Below, piece by piece: positions 51,829 through 61,385 of a DNA stretch of 64,000 nt. The position numbers and the translations under genes were made by a program. Numbering within the stretch: the first letter of the stretch is position 1; every line of letters begins with the position of its first letter. Source of the stretch: an uncultured Ruminococcus sp. (GTDB taxonomy: Bacteria; Bacillota; Clostridia; Lachnospirales; Lachnospiraceae); NCBI GenBank assembly GCA_946494335.1, contig CAMMBV010000011.1, positions 1 through 64,000 of the forward strand, in the 5' to 3' direction. The notes under the pieces are model-generated. The model saw only the letters and a program-made list of their open reading frames with translations. It was not told the origin of the DNA and searched no databases.

Positions 51829-52746
51829 TTATTTTTCATCCTGCCCGTCTTCTTCACTCTCCTCGTTCCCGGAAAAGGAACGCACCTCCATCCGCAGATG
51901 TTCCAGCGCCGTCTGCTGCAGCTTTCGGAATTTATCTTCAAAGTAAGCGTTCACTTCCGCTCCCAGCAAAAAAATAAACATACAGAAGTACATCCACAGC
52001 ATAATCATAATAAGGGTGGTCAGGCTTCCGTACATATTGGTCACTTTAAAATATTCCAGATAAATGGAAAAAGCCAGAGAAAAAACGGACCAGGCCGCCG
52101 CGGAAATCACCGCGCCGGGAAGCTGGCTTTTCAGGGTAGCTTTTCTGTTGGGCAAAAATTTGTACATGATCAAAAATACAAGCGACAGCACCACCAGCGA
52201 AAGAGCCGTTCTCATCTGCAGGATACTCCGCGTCACATTGCTGATGAAAGGCAGGTGTTCCACCAGGGCGTGCTGAATGCTGTTACCGAAAACCAGCAGG
52301 ATCAGCGTGGCAATGATGATCAGGATAAAGATCAGCGTGTAAACAGCGGAACGAATCCTTGCCGCAAAATAATTCCTCGTCTCATACACCTGGTAAACGG
52401 AATTCAATCCGTTGGTCAGACCCTGCAGGCCCTTTCCCGCCGTCCACAGCGTAATGACCGCCGTCAGCGGAACCACTGCCAGACTCTTGGAATAAACTTC
52501 CAGAATAATCTGTTTGACAAAATTTTGAAACTCATCCGGCACTACCCGTACTACCGCATCCAGAATCATGTTCTGCGTCAGCGGCGTATACCGCACGGAA
52601 GTCATCAAAAGAAGAATAAAGGGAATAAAAGACAGCAGAATGAAATATGCGCTCTGCGCTGCATAGGCGCTGATATGGTCTCGGTTGGACCGATCAATGA
52701 ATCCATTTACTATTTTTATCAAATTCTTCATTTTCTTCATTTCCAT
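51829..52746 (-). CDS. YihY/BrkB-family inner membrane protein
   Basis: A 305-residue membrane protein with six helices. It has the family core SAYAAQSAYFILLSFIPFILLLMT, TAVITLWTAGKGLQGLTNGLNSVY and LPGAVISAAAWSVFSLAFSIYLEYF, then TNMYGSLTTLIMIMLWMYFCMFIFLLGAEVNAY. The family was once misnamed ribonuclease BN; its role (transport or envelope function) is not settled. The tail is acidic. ATG choice is uncertain, as three nearby ATGs lack a strong site. Confidence 0.88.
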   Translation of the reverse strand: MEMKKMKNLIKIVNGFIDRSNRDHISAYAAQSAYFILLSFIPFILLLMTSVRYTPLTQNMILDAVVRVVPDEFQNFVKQIILEVYSKSLAVVPLTAVITLWTAGKGLQGLTNGLNSVYQVYETRNYFAARIRSAVYTLIFILIIIATLILLVFGNSIQHALVEHLPFISNVTRSILQMRTALSLVVLSLVFLIMYKFLPNRKATLKSQLPGAVISAAAWSVFSLAFSIYLEYFKVTNMYGSLTTLIMIMLWMYFCMFIFLLGAEVNAYFEDKFRKLQQTALEHLRMEVRSFSGNEESEEDGQDEK

Positions 52747-52784
52747 TCTTCATAACAGCTGATTTTTTATTTTCCTGTCCTCTG

Positions 52785-52826
52785 CTATGAAAAGAGAGCC
52801 ATTTATTCAATGACTCTCTCTTTTTC
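52785..52826 (-). terminator. Terminator of the structured RNA
   Basis: AGAGAGTCATT and AATGGCTCTCT pair around a five-base loop and are followed by TTTTC on the minus strand; T-rich runs also occur on the plus side. Confidence 0.75.
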
Positions 52827-52834
52827 TTTTGTGG

Positions 52835-53021
52835 GCCCGGGATGCCGTTCCTATTTTTTGAGTCCTAGCACTCGGCTAGGTGGGTGTCCGCAATCCGTCT
52901 TCTGCCTTCCACGACGAGAGGCCTGACATCCAACGGAAGATATAAGACTCCCTTTTTTAAGTTGTAGGTTCAAAATTAATAGGGCCTCGTACATTCCAGG
53001 TGACCACTGACCTTTTCTTTA
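52835..53021 (-). ncRNA. Structured small RNA, candidate 6S RNA
   Basis: No ORF covers this segment, yet a near-perfect promoter precedes it and a terminator follows. On the minus strand GGTcaGTGG near the 5' end pairs with CCACctaGCC near the 3' end, and ACGAGGCC pairs with GGCCTCtCGT around the centre, leaving a large internal loop with TTGAACCTACAA and AAGGGAGTC. A long rod with a central bubble, about 190 bases, suits 6S RNA (ssrS), which binds RNA polymerase. The name is by resemblance only, and ends are approximate. Confidence 0.55.
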
Positions 53022-53027
53022 ATTCTG

Positions 53028-53056
53028 ATTATACATTATTTTATGTCGTTTTACAA
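53028..53056 (-). promoter_or_regulatory. Promoter of the structured RNA
   Basis: Minus-strand TTGTAA (53051-53056), 17-base spacer and a perfect TATAAT (53028-53033). Confidence 0.75.
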
Positions 53057-53112
53057 GAACCATACATAGATTTTTCATTCATACAGAAAATGGCAGATAA
53101 TATTTCTCTTCA

Positions 53113-54543
53113 TCAGACAATTCCGTTCAGCTCCTGATACAGATTTTTCGCGTAGCTGTCCGTCATTCCGCTTAAGAAATCCGTCACCAGCAAAAGCCGC
53201 AGATACAGCTTTTCCTGTTCTGTCTTCCCTTTTGCATAAATATGATAGGTCTGCACATAATTTTCCGATATGAGAGAAATCATTTTCTTCTCCATCATAT
53301 CTGTCATATCCGCCGTATCATAATGCACTGCCGCCGGAACCAGCCGGTCCAGCAGAAAATTCAGTATGGTGCCCGCCGCCACCTCCAGTTTCAGAATCGG
53401 TCTGGACGTAAAGGCATAGCGATAGGCGATGCCGCCCAGCACATCAGCGGCCCATCCGCCGTCCGTGCCGTAAAAGATATCATGGCGAAAGCTTCCGTCC
53501 ATAATCTCATCATAATGGCTGGTAAATCCTTTTGTGGCTGCAAAGATCAGAGAGCTTTGCAGTCTCACCACCCAGTTCTGCACCGCATACAGCTGCGGAT
53601 CCTTCACGCGCCGCTTTACACCGTTTTCGTACTGGTGATCCAGCATACCCACCAGATCAATGGCGGCCTCTTCACCTTTTTCCCTCTGACTGTCCCAAAT
53701 CTCCTGATACAGCTCTTTGTAGCTGATGCATCCCTTTTTAAAGGCATCCTCTATATCCGCTGTGCGGTATGCGATATCATCCGCCGCTTCCAGGATATAT
53801 GTCAGCGGATGGCGGACTTTTACCGCTTTGGTCTTACTTACAATATCCTCATACAAAGACTGCTCAGCATAAAAATAGCCCATTTTTTTATCCTTGATAT
53901 TGCCGCTTTCTTTATCAATCTGCACCGAACTGACCGGGTACTTGATAATGGTATTCAAAAGCCCGTAGGTCAGATTCATCCCGTGCTCATTGACCAGGAA
54001 ATGAAGACGGCTTACCAGCCGCAGAGCCTGCGCATTTCCCTCAAAATGATACAGATCCTGCAGCATCTGTCCGGTGAGAAGTTCCGTCACCGGTACACCG
54101 CCGCAGCTCATACGGCTCAGATTCTTTATAAACCAGTCCCGGATGGCTTCCTCGCCGAAATGACCAAAGGGCGGATTGCCGATATCATGAATCAGCCCGG
54201 CACACTGGAGGATATCACAGATATCGCTTTGCGTCTGCAGGGTAAAATCACTGTCTTTTTCATTTTTCAAAATATACTGGGCGATATTCTGTCCCAGCGA
54301 TTTGGCAAAGGAAGAAACCTCCAGAGAATGGGTAAGCCTCGTTCGGATAAAATCACTTTTATCCAGAGGGAAGACCTGAGTTTTATCCTGCAGCCTTCGA
54401 AAGGAGGCGCTGCCGATGATCCGGTGGTAATCCTTCTCAAATTCACTGCGAAGATCAGGAGCCGGCCTGCCCGGCTTTGCGTAACGTCCCGCCCTGACGG
54501 GGGAGAGAAGATCTTTCCATCTCATCATAAAACTGTTTCTCAC
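53113..54543 (-). CDS. dgt: Deoxyguanosinetriphosphate triphosphohydrolase (dGTPase)
   Basis: A 476-residue HD-domain enzyme that releases triphosphate from dNTPs. Motifs: RRLQDKTQVFPL, RTRLTHSLEVSSFAKSLGQ with the first His, CAGLIHDIGNPPFGHFGEEAI with the HD dyad, and LEAADDIAYRTADIEDAFK with the fourth ligand. Starts at a GTG at 54543 that overlaps the thrC stop by four bases (an ATG five codons later is possible). The link with thrC is positional; no metabolic link is evident. Confidence 0.92.
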   Translation of the reverse strand: MRNSFMMRWKDLLSPVRAGRYAKPGRPAPDLRSEFEKDYHRIIGSASFRRLQDKTQVFPLDKSDFIRTRLTHSLEVSSFAKSLGQNIAQYILKNEKDSDFTLQTQSDICDILQCAGLIHDIGNPPFGHFGEEAIRDWFIKNLSRMSCGGVPVTELLTGQMLQDLYHFEGNAQALRLVSRLHFLVNEHGMNLTYGLLNTIIKYPVSSVQIDKESGNIKDKKMGYFYAEQSLYEDIVSKTKAVKVRHPLTYILEAADDIAYRTADIEDAFKKGCISYKELYQEIWDSQREKGEEAAIDLVGMLDHQYENGVKRRVKDPQLYAVQNWVVRLQSSLIFAATKGFTSHYDEIMDGSFRHDIFYGTDGGWAADVLGGIAYRYAFTSRPILKLEVAAGTILNFLLDRLVPAAVHYDTADMTDMMEKKMISLISENYVQTYHIYAKGKTEQEKLYLRLLLVTDFLSGMTDSYAKNLYQELNGIV

Positions 54544-56030
54544 CCGATCCCCAGTATCTTTTCCACGATATCTTTCATCTCGTCTTTTTCCACAACCGTA
54601 TCATGCAGCACCGGCGCCGTGCGGATTTCTTCAATGGCCCTGGGCACTTCTACCTTCGCAATGGATGACAGTTCATCCACCAGCTGGAAATCCGACATGG
54701 AATCACAGGCAGGATTGATAGCCTTCATCACGCTTCTTGTGAATTTAAATGGGCTGGCTGTGGAAGCAATCACTGTTTTTCTTTCATCCTTATTTTCTTT
54801 TCTGTATTTACGGTACACATCCGCCGCCACCGCCGTATGCGTATCGATCACATAGCCAGACTCCCGGTAGATATCCGCGATGGTCTGAGCCGTCTCTTCC
54901 TCACTGGCATAATTCCCATAAAAGTCGGAAAGCTTTTCCTTCATATCGTCCGTTATGGTATATTTTCCATCCGATGAGAGCGCCTTCATAAATTCCCGAT
55001 TCTTTTTGGCGTCATCTCCCGTCAGGTGATAGATCAGACGCTCCAGATTGCTGGAGATCAGAATATCCATAGAAGGTGACGAGGTCAGTATGAATTCCCG
55101 GTTCCGGTCATAGGTTCCGCTGACAAAGAAATCATACAGCACCTTATTTTCATTGGAGGCGCAGATCAGCGTATCGATGGGCAGTCCCATCTGTTTGGCG
55201 TAGTAAGCCGCCAGAATGTTGCCGAAATTGCCGGTGGGAACCACCACATTTATCTTTTCATCCCGGCCGATCTTCTTGTCTTTATACAGCATGGCGTAAG
55301 CATATACGTAATAAACCACCTGGGGCACCAGACGTCCGATATTGATGGAATTGGCCGAGGAAAACTGATATCCGGCTTTTGCAAGGGCTTCTTCCAGCTT
55401 CTCATCCCCGAACATCTTTTTCACGCCCGTCTGAGCATCGTCAAAATTTCCCCGGATAGCCACCACAGAGGTGTTGGCCCCCTTCTGAGTCACCATCTGC
55501 TTCTCCTGAATAGGGCTGACTCCGTCCTTGGGATAAAATACGATAATTCTGGTGCCCGGCACATCGGCAAAACCCGCCAGAGCCGCTTTTCCCGTATCCC
55601 CGGAGGTGGCTGTCAAAATCACGATGTCATTATCCACCTGATTCTTTCTGGCCGCCGTCGTCATAAGATGGGGCAAAATAGAAAGCGCCATATCCTTAAA
55701 CGCAATGGTAGCCCCATGGAACAGCTCCAGAAAATATGCCCCGTCCGCCTCATGAAGAGGTGCAATCTGGGTCGTATCAAATTTTTCATCATAGGCCTTT
55801 GCGATACAGTTTTTCAGTTCTTCTTCCGTATAATCTGTAAGAAAACGGCTCATCACCTCATAGGCCGTCTCCTGATACGTCATCTGAGCCAGACTGTCCA
55901 TATCCACGGAAAGCTTTGGTATTCTGTCCGGCACAAACAGGCCGCCGTCATCCGCAAGGCCCTTTAACACCGCCTGGGAAGCCGTCACTGCTTCGCCGTT
56001 TCCTCTTGTACTTCTATACAAAATATCCAT
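54540..56030 (-). CDS. thrC: Threonine synthase
   Basis: A 496-residue PLP enzyme that converts O-phosphohomoserine to threonine. It starts MDILYRSTRGNGEAVTASQAVLKGLADDGGLFVP, has the Schiff-base Lys in HGATIAFKDMALSILPHL, the phosphate cradle TATSGDTGKAALAGFA and PTGNFGNILAAYYAKQMGLP. This longer form with the N-terminal YRSTRG segment is the class used by enteric bacteria and Clostridia. A promoter TTGCAT-16-TATAGT lies at 56066-56093. Operon with dgt. Confidence 0.95.
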   Translation of the reverse strand: MDILYRSTRGNGEAVTASQAVLKGLADDGGLFVPDRIPKLSVDMDSLAQMTYQETAYEVMSRFLTDYTEEELKNCIAKAYDEKFDTTQIAPLHEADGAYFLELFHGATIAFKDMALSILPHLMTTAARKNQVDNDIVILTATSGDTGKAALAGFADVPGTRIIVFYPKDGVSPIQEKQMVTQKGANTSVVAIRGNFDDAQTGVKKMFGDEKLEEALAKAGYQFSSANSINIGRLVPQVVYYVYAYAMLYKDKKIGRDEKINVVVPTGNFGNILAAYYAKQMGLPIDTLICASNENKVLYDFFVSGTYDRNREFILTSSPSMDILISSNLERLIYHLTGDDAKKNREFMKALSSDGKYTITDDMKEKLSDFYGNYASEEETAQTIADIYRESGYVIDTHTAVAADVYRKYRKENKDERKTVIASTASPFKFTRSVMKAINPACDSMSDFQLVDELSSIAKVEVPRAIEEIRTAPVLHDTVVEKDEMKDIVEKILGIG

Positions 56031-56065
56031 CTGTACAAACCTCTTTCTTTTTTAATCCTGCTGAT

Positions 56066-56093
56066 ACTATATCACAAAATGAAATTCATGCAA
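56066..56093 (-). promoter_or_regulatory. Promoter of thrC-dgt
   Basis: Minus-strand TTGCAT (56088-56093), 16-base spacer and TATAGT (56066-56071), about 30 bases before the thrC ATG. Confidence 0.6.
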
Positions 56094-56125
56094 AGTCATT
56101 TTACCGGAAAAGCTTTTCTTCCACG

Positions 56126-56178
56126 CCATAAAAAACTGCCCCGGCTCCGGTCAGAAGTTCTCCGGTTTCCGGGACAGT
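56126..56178 (-). terminator. Terminator after the SleB-type hydrolase
   Basis: ACTGTCCCGG with CCGGGGCAGT encloses a second CCGG/CCGG pair; six T follow on the minus strand. It is just past the hydrolase stop at 56189. Confidence 0.85.
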
Positions 56179-56188
56179 CCTGTCTGTC

Positions 56189-57049
56189 TCAATAAGTATA
56201 AAAGCAGTGCACACCGTGCTGAAATAAAAATTTCAGATTAGCGTCAAACCACTTGACGTTTTTATCCTCCGCATATTGCCGTTCTATGAAAAACAGAGCT
56301 CCCTGGGAGTGATCCTCCCCGTCTATGGCCCGGTTAACCGCTTCTCTCGTGGTATCCGACACGGTAACCGTACCGATCCTTCCGTCAGCTGTCGGCGAAA
56401 ACTGCGGACTCCCTCCTGACTGATCCCAGATCACTTCTGTCACAGTATTGGGAAACTGCTCGCTGTTCACACGGTTGAATATTACATTTGCCACAAGAAT
56501 TCTGCCTGTGATATCCTCACCGCCTGCTTCCGCCTCCACAATTGCCAGCAGGTTTTCATAGTCTTTGTCGGATATCTTTGTCTTTTCCACCAGTTTCCAT
56601 GACTGGTCGTCAATGGTATTGACCGATTCCTCAACCAGTTTTCCGGCATCAAACCGGGAAACGCCTTCCCGCTTCGCAGTCCGCTGCCCTACCAATACAT
56701 CCTCCCCATTGGTTCCAATGGGATGATACTCACCGCTGGACGCCTTCGCCGCCTCTATCCCCTCTATGACTCCCATAAAACCCACCGGGAGTTCAGGGGT
56801 TTCCGGCTGTGAAGGCTGCTGCGGCAGAGGGTCCTCGTCCTGATCGGCAGTTTCTTCTGCCTGCTGGGTCTCCTGTGCTTCCCGGGCTTTTTCTTCCCTG
56901 GTGCCCGACGCAGCCCCCGCAGTCAGACCAACCACCGCAGCCGTAACGATAGTTCCCGATATGACAGCCATTTTTCTCAAACTGTGTTTTTTCCCGATCT
57001 GCTGCAGCAGTATTTTTGCCATACACAGTAATCTTCTAATGCTTTCCAT
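56189..57049 (-). CDS. SleB/CwlJ-type cell-wall hydrolase, membrane-anchored
   Basis: A 286-residue protein with a membrane helix near residues 27-48, an acidic Gln/Pro-rich linker (about 55-90), and a C-terminal Hydrolase_2 domain from about residue 165: DYENLLAIVEAEAGGEDITGRILVANVIFNRVNSEQFPNTVTEVI, with the catalytic Glu in IVEAEAGGE, ending GVHCFYTY. This domain cuts muropeptides, classically in spore cortex lysis, but many family members act in vegetative cells; either is possible. ATG at 57049 with AAAGGG upstream. Confidence 0.85.
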   Translation of the reverse strand: MESIRRLLCMAKILLQQIGKKHSLRKMAVISGTIVTAAVVGLTAGAASGTREEKAREAQETQQAEETADQDEDPLPQQPSQPETPELPVGFMGVIEGIEAAKASSGEYHPIGTNGEDVLVGQRTAKREGVSRFDAGKLVEESVNTIDDQSWKLVEKTKISDKDYENLLAIVEAEAGGEDITGRILVANVIFNRVNSEQFPNTVTEVIWDQSGGSPQFSPTADGRIGTVTVSDTTREAVNRAIDGEDHSQGALFFIERQYAEDKNVKWFDANLKFLFQHGVHCFYTY

Positions 57050-57091
57050 ACGTTTTCCCTTTGCTTGTGCAATTCATCTGACACTAAGGAA

Positions 57092-57120
57092 AGTATAGAT
57101 AGTCAAACGGTCAAAGTCAA
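57092..57120 (-). promoter_or_regulatory. Promoter of the cell-wall hydrolase with TTGAC repeats
   Basis: Minus-strand TTGACT (57115-57120), 17-base spacer, TATACT (57092-57097). The spacer itself holds TTGACC and TTTGACT, so TTGAC occurs three times at 6- and 8-base steps, which may be a binding site for an unknown regulator. The rest of 57050-57228 is AT-rich with no gene. Confidence 0.6.
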
Positions 57121-57228
57121 TAGAAAAACATCATTTTTGGCTTATTTCACTAATTCTTCTCCACTTTTTCATAAAAAATGCCCATTTTTTAATAGGTCTT
57201 TCACCACTTTTCGACTAAAATCGGGAAT

Positions 57229-58881
57229 TCAGCGATTGTTGATGGCCGTCACAAGCGCGTCAATGGACGCCCGGATGATGTCCGGATCCACCGCTGCGCC
57301 CCAGGCCATTTTGCCCTCCGGCGTCATGATTCCCACATAAGCAATGGCCCTGGAACTGGAGCTCTTCTCCAACGCATGCTCCTGATAAGTCATCAGCTGA
57401 TAATCCAGTCCGTAGGCTTTTTTCAGCGCATTGCTGACCGCGTCAAGACGTCCGTTGCCGGTTGCCTCCGTCGTCACCTTCTCCCCATGGTAGGTGGAGG
57501 TCACCTGAGTGGTAATGCCGTCTTTCTGCTGGAAATGAACTTCTACTATATTATAGGGTTCCACAATATTTTCAAATTTCTTCTTGAACAGTTCGAAGAT
57601 CTCATCCGGATGCAGCTCTTTGTGTGTATGATCGGAAACATCTTTTGCCGCATATCCCATGGCCTCCCGCATTTTTGCAGGCAGACAAAGACCATATTTC
57701 GTTTCCAGGATGTAACCGACGCCGCCCTTGCCGGACTGACTGTTGATGCGGATAACGTCTGCATCATAGTTTCTGCCGATGTCTGTGGGATCAATGGGAA
57801 GGTAGGGAACCGTCCACTGGCCCGGAGTCTTTTCATCAATCCATTTCATGCCTTTTGCAATGGCGTCCTGGTGAGATCCGGAGAAAGCCGCAAATACCAG
57901 GGAACCGCTGTAGGGACTTCTCGCATCAATCTCCATTCCCGTATATTCCTGATATTTTTCACAGATATCCGGCATATTGTCAAATTTAAGCTGCGGATCC
58001 ACACCCTGGGAATACATATTCATGGCCAACGTCACGATATCCACATTTCCGGTCCGCTCTCCGTTTCCAAAAAGAGTTCCTTCGATGCGGTCGGCTCCTG
58101 CAAGAATGCCAAGCTCCGTGTCAGCCACTCCGCATCCTCTGTCATTGTGGGGATGAAGAGACAGCACCACATTGTCACGGTATTTCATGTTCTTGCTCAT
58201 GTATTCAATCTGGCAGGCATAAACATGGGGCATGGAGTGCTCCACCGTCACAGGGAGGTTGATGATCGCCTTTTTATCCGCCGTTGGTTTCCACACATCC
58301 AGCACCGCATTGACCACTTCCAGCGCGTACTCCGGTTCCGTACCTGTGAAGCTTTCCGGACTGTATTCAAAGAGGAAATTACCGTCCGTCTCATCGGCCA
58401 GCTTCTTTAACAGCGCAGCTCCGTCCACAGCGATTTTCAGGATCTCTTCTTTGGACTTTTTAAACACCTGCTCCCGCTGTGCCAGCGACGTGGAATTGTA
58501 AACGTGCACCACTGCTTTTTTTGCGCCTTTGAGCGCTTCAAAGGTTTTCCGGATGATATGTTCCCTGGCCTGGGTCAGCACCTGAATCGTCACATCGTCC
58601 GGAATCAGATCCTGCTCAATCAAAGTGCGCAGGAAAATATACTCTGTATCCGAGGCCGCGGGAAATCCCACCTCGATCTCTTTAAATCCAATATCCACCA
58701 GCAGTTTAAAAAACGCAACCTTCTGATCCAGACTCATGGGAATGACCAGCGCCTGGTTGCCGTCCCGCAGGTCAACGCTGCACCAGGCAGGAGCTTTGTC
58801 AATATACTCCTTTTTCACCCAGTCGTAGCATTCCACCGGCGGCATAAAATACTGCCTTTTGTACTTCTTGTAGTTCATCAT
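57229..58881 (-). CDS. leuA: 2-isopropylmalate synthase
   Basis: About 550 residues. It condenses acetyl-CoA with 2-oxoisovalerate in leucine synthesis. Motifs: WCSVDLRDGNQALVIPM (metal-binding Asp), IEVGFPAASDTEY, SLHPHNDRGCGVADTELGILAGADRIEGTLFGNGERTGNVDIVTL, and a C-terminal regulatory LeuA dimer domain from about 440. The length and the start MMNYKKYKRQYFMPP match the long LeuA class seen in Clostridia and Actinobacteria. ATG at 58881 behind AGGAGGG. Controlled by a T-box leader. Confidence 0.96.
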   Translation of the reverse strand: MMNYKKYKRQYFMPPVECYDWVKKEYIDKAPAWCSVDLRDGNQALVIPMSLDQKVAFFKLLVDIGFKEIEVGFPAASDTEYIFLRTLIEQDLIPDDVTIQVLTQAREHIIRKTFEALKGAKKAVVHVYNSTSLAQREQVFKKSKEEILKIAVDGAALLKKLADETDGNFLFEYSPESFTGTEPEYALEVVNAVLDVWKPTADKKAIINLPVTVEHSMPHVYACQIEYMSKNMKYRDNVVLSLHPHNDRGCGVADTELGILAGADRIEGTLFGNGERTGNVDIVTLAMNMYSQGVDPQLKFDNMPDICEKYQEYTGMEIDARSPYSGSLVFAAFSGSHQDAIAKGMKWIDEKTPGQWTVPYLPIDPTDIGRNYDADVIRINSQSGKGGVGYILETKYGLCLPAKMREAMGYAAKDVSDHTHKELHPDEIFELFKKKFENIVEPYNIVEVHFQQKDGITTQVTSTYHGEKVTTEATGNGRLDAVSNALKKAYGLDYQLMTYQEHALEKSSSSRAIAYVGIMTPEGKMAWGAAVDPDIIRASIDALVTAINNR

Positions 58882-58924
58882 GATTTTTCCCTCCTGAAAT
58901 GATAAATTACCTGTCGTCAATCAA

Positions 58925-59235
58925 GCCTTTTACAACAAAAAAATAAGCCCTTCAATCTTCTGCTGCATTCAGCAAGAGACGAAAGACTGTAAGCTTACGC
59001 GGTACCACTCTTATTTTATGAATATCATTCATACACTCATCGGATACGGATTTTCATCGATATCCTTCCCAGGGTAACGGTCGGGCGCCGTCTGCGTCTA
59101 CTCTCACAGAGATTTCGGGCAGCCGCTCAGAGGCGAGTTCCACCTATTCTCTCTGCTGCTTCGCATCACCCAGCAGCTTTCTGGAATCAAAAATAAATGT
59201 ACTATTCCTCATCTTCGCATTTGTATATTCAGCTT
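58925..59235 (-). ncRNA. T-box leader of leuA
   Basis: The minus strand shows the T-box core AGAGTGGTACCGCG (about 59008-59021), followed by a terminator formed by TCTTTCGTCTCTTGCTG and CAGCAGAAGATTGAAGG with a TTATTTTTTT tail (58935-58990). A CUC (Leu) triplet at 59135-59137 lies in a GGTGGAACTCGCC context, a plausible specifier. Leucine control is inferred from the gene. Confidence 0.92.
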
Positions 59236-59241
59236 GATAAC

Positions 59242-59271
59242 AGATTACCATTAAAGCCTTTGCTTTGTCAA
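59242..59271 (-). promoter_or_regulatory. Promoter of the leuA T-box leader
   Basis: Minus-strand TTGACA (59266-59271), 18-base spacer and TAATCT (59242-59247). Confidence 0.65.
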
Positions 59272-59307
59272 CCCTTTTTTCTTCCGTCAAAATCTGTCAA
59301 AATCATT

Positions 59308-59345
59308 AGAAAACCGGAGGCAGCACAGGCCGCCTCCGGCATTTC
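59308..59345 (-). terminator. Terminator of pckA
   Basis: Minus-strand GCCGGAGGCGG-cctgtg-CTGCCTCCGGTTTTC hairpin, a few bases past the pckA stop. Confidence 0.8.
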
Positions 59346-59350
59346 GTTTT

Positions 59351-60955
59351 TTATAACTGAGGACCAGCTGCAACGAGAGCTTTTCCAGCTTCATTGCCCT
59401 GATATTTAACAAAGTTTTTGATGAATCTCTCAGCCAGGTCTTTTGCTTTTGCATCCCACTCTGATGCGTCTGCATAGGTGTTGCGCGGGTCAAGGATATT
59501 GGTGTCAACACCCGGAAGCTCTGTGGGAACTTCAAATCCGAAGATCGGGATCTTCTTGGTCGGTACCTTCAGTACGTCGCCGCTTAAGATTGCATCGATG
59601 ATACCACGGGTATCTTTGATGGAAATTCTCTTGCCTGTGCCGTTCCAACCTGTATTAACCAGGTATGCCTTAGCGCCGCTTTTCTGCATTCTCTTAACCA
59701 GCTCTTCTGCATATTTTGTCGGATGCAGCTCCAGGAATGCCTGTCCGAAGCATGCGGAGAAAGTCGGGGTCGGCTCTGTGATACCTCTCTCTGTACCTGC
59801 AAGCTTTGCTGTGAAACCTGACAGGAAGTAATACTGTGTCTGCTCCGGAGTCAGGATAGATACCGGAGGAAGTACGCCGAATGCATCGGCTGACAGGAAG
59901 ATAACTTCCTTGGCTGCCGGCGCTGCAGAAACCGGACGTACGATATTCTGGATATGGTTGATGGGATAAGATACACGTGTATTCTCTGTCACGCTCTTAT
60001 CATCAAAATCAATCTTTCCTTCAGCGTCAAGTGTTACGTTCTCAAGCAGAGCGTCACGTTTGATAGCGTTATAGATATCCGGCTCAGAATCTTTATCCAG
60101 GTTGATAACCTTTGCATAGCATCCGCCTTCGAAGTTGAAGATACCTTCATCATCCCAGCCATGCTCATCATCACCGATCAGCAGTCTCTTCGGGTCTGTT
60201 GACAGGGTTGTCTTTCCTGTACCGGAAAGTCCGAAGAAGATAGCTGTATTTTCACCATTCAGGTCTGTATTGGCAGAGCAGTGCATGGAAGCGATGCCCT
60301 TCAGCGGCAGGTAGTAGTTCATCATGGAGAACATACCTTTCTTCATCTCTCCGCCGTACCATGTGTTCAGGATAACCTGCTCACGGCTTGAGATATTGAA
60401 GACAACTGCAGTCTCAGAATTCAGACCCAGCTCCTTGTAGTTTTCCACTTTGGCTTTGGATGCATTGTAGCATACGAAGTCCGGCTCGAAGTTTTCAAGC
60501 TCTTCTTCAGAAGGCTGAATGAACATGTTCTTAATAAAGTGAGCCTGCCATGCAACTTCAACGATGAAACGAACAGCCATACGTGTGTCCGCATTGGCGC
60601 CGCAGAAAGCGTCTACAACGAACAGTCTCTTATTAGAGAGCTCTTTCAGCGCAATATCTTTAACAACTTTCCAGGTTTCCTCAGAAGCCGGATGATTGTC
60701 GTTTTTATACTCATCAGAAGTCCACCATACTGTATCTTTGGAATTTTCATCCATAACGATAAATTTATCTTTCGGTGAACGTCCCGTATAAATACCGGTC
60801 ATTACGTTAACAGCGCCCAGTTCACTTACCTGTCCTTTCTCGAAGCCTTCCAGCTCAGGTTTTGTTTCCTCTGCAAAAAGCACCTCGTATGACGGGTTAT
60901 GCACGATTTCCGTAGTTCCGGTAATTCCATACTTGCTTAAATCAATTTTCGCCAT
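59351..60955 (-). CDS. pckA: Phosphoenolpyruvate carboxykinase (ATP)
   Basis: A 534-residue enzyme that interconverts oxaloacetate and PEP with ATP. Motifs: [38 protein letters not shown], the P-loop [16 protein letters not shown], the second metal site [24 protein letters not shown] and [10 protein letters not shown]. In fermentative gut Clostridia it often runs in the PEP-carboxylating direction, which is inference here. Start ATG at 60955 behind AGGAGG, ten codons inside the longer ORF. A -10 TATAAT lies near 61002-61007. Confidence 0.97.
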   Translation of the reverse strand: MAKIDLSKYGITGTTEIVHNPSYEVLFAEETKPELEGFEKGQVSELGAVNVMTGIYTGRSPKDKFIVMDENSKDTVWWTSDEYKNDNHPASEETWKVVKDIALKELSNKRLFVVDAFCGANADTRMAVRFIVEVAWQAHFIKNMFIQPSEEELENFEPDFVCYNASKAKVENYKELGLNSETAVVFNISSREQVILNTWYGGEMKKGMFSMMNYYLPLKGIASMHCSANTDLNGENTAIFFGLSGTGKTTLSTDPKRLLIGDDEHGWDDEGIFNFEGGCYAKVINLDKDSEPDIYNAIKRDALLENVTLDAEGKIDFDDKSVTENTRVSYPINHIQNIVRPVSAAPAAKEVIFLSADAFGVLPPVSILTPEQTQYYFLSGFTAKLAGTERGITEPTPTFSACFGQAFLELHPTKYAEELVKRMQKSGAKAYLVNTGWNGTGKRISIKDTRGIIDAILSGDVLKVPTKKIPIFGFEVPTELPGVDTNILDPRNTYADASEWDAKAKDLAERFIKNFVKYQGNEAGKALVAAGPQL

Positions 60956-61099
60956 AATAAAATAACCTCCTAAACTCATTTTCACCTGTCACTAAATAGA
61001 TATTATACATAAAAAAACGAAAATGTCATCAAAAAAATGAAAAAAATATTGTTTTTTTATCTTCTCTTAATGACCCCCTGAAAAAAAAGCAAAAAAAAC

Positions 61100-61128
61100 T
61101 TTACAAACCATTACCCATCTGCTATAAT
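61100..61128 (+). promoter_or_regulatory. Promoter of tRNA-Pro
   Basis: TTTACA (61100-61105), 17-base spacer, TATAAT (61123-61128), 16 bases before the tRNA. Confidence 0.75.
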
Positions 61129-61144
61129 AATAAACGTTCCGAAT

Positions 61145-61218
61145 CGGGGTATGGCGTAGCTTGGTAGCGCGCACGGCTGGGGGCCGTGAGGTCGCAGGTT
61201 CAAATCCTGTTGCCCCGA
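61145..61218 (+). tRNA. tRNA-Pro (anticodon GGG)
   Basis: A 74-base cloverleaf: acceptor CGGGGTA with TGCCCCG, D arm with AGCTTGGTAGCGC, anticodon stem CACGG/CCGTG with a CTGGGGG loop giving anticodon GGG, and T arm with GGTTCAAATCC. CCA is not encoded. A T-rich tail follows directly. Confidence 0.95.
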
Positions 61219-61335
61219 TTTTTCTTTTTCATATCATATTATTTCATTCTATTTCAATTTAAATTATCCAATTTTTCATTTTAAATTCCCGCTATAACTG
61301 ACATATCTTATTTATACAAAGTTATTCTTATTTCA

Positions 61336-61365
61336 TTTACATCCATTGCATCAATATGTTAAAAT
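61336..61365 (+). promoter_or_regulatory. Promoter of the heptad-repeat gene
   Basis: TTTACA (61336-61341), 18-base spacer, TAAAAT (61360-61365), then AAAGGAGG and the ATG at 61386. Confidence 0.55.
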
Positions 61366-61385
61366 AGCAAAAAGGAGGTTTGCAA

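Noticed and set aside
52855..53030. SRP-like RNA read on the plus strand (CCTAGCACTCGG then CGCAATCCG)
   Set aside because: Some short words look SRP-like, but the only good promoter and a following terminator are on the minus strand.
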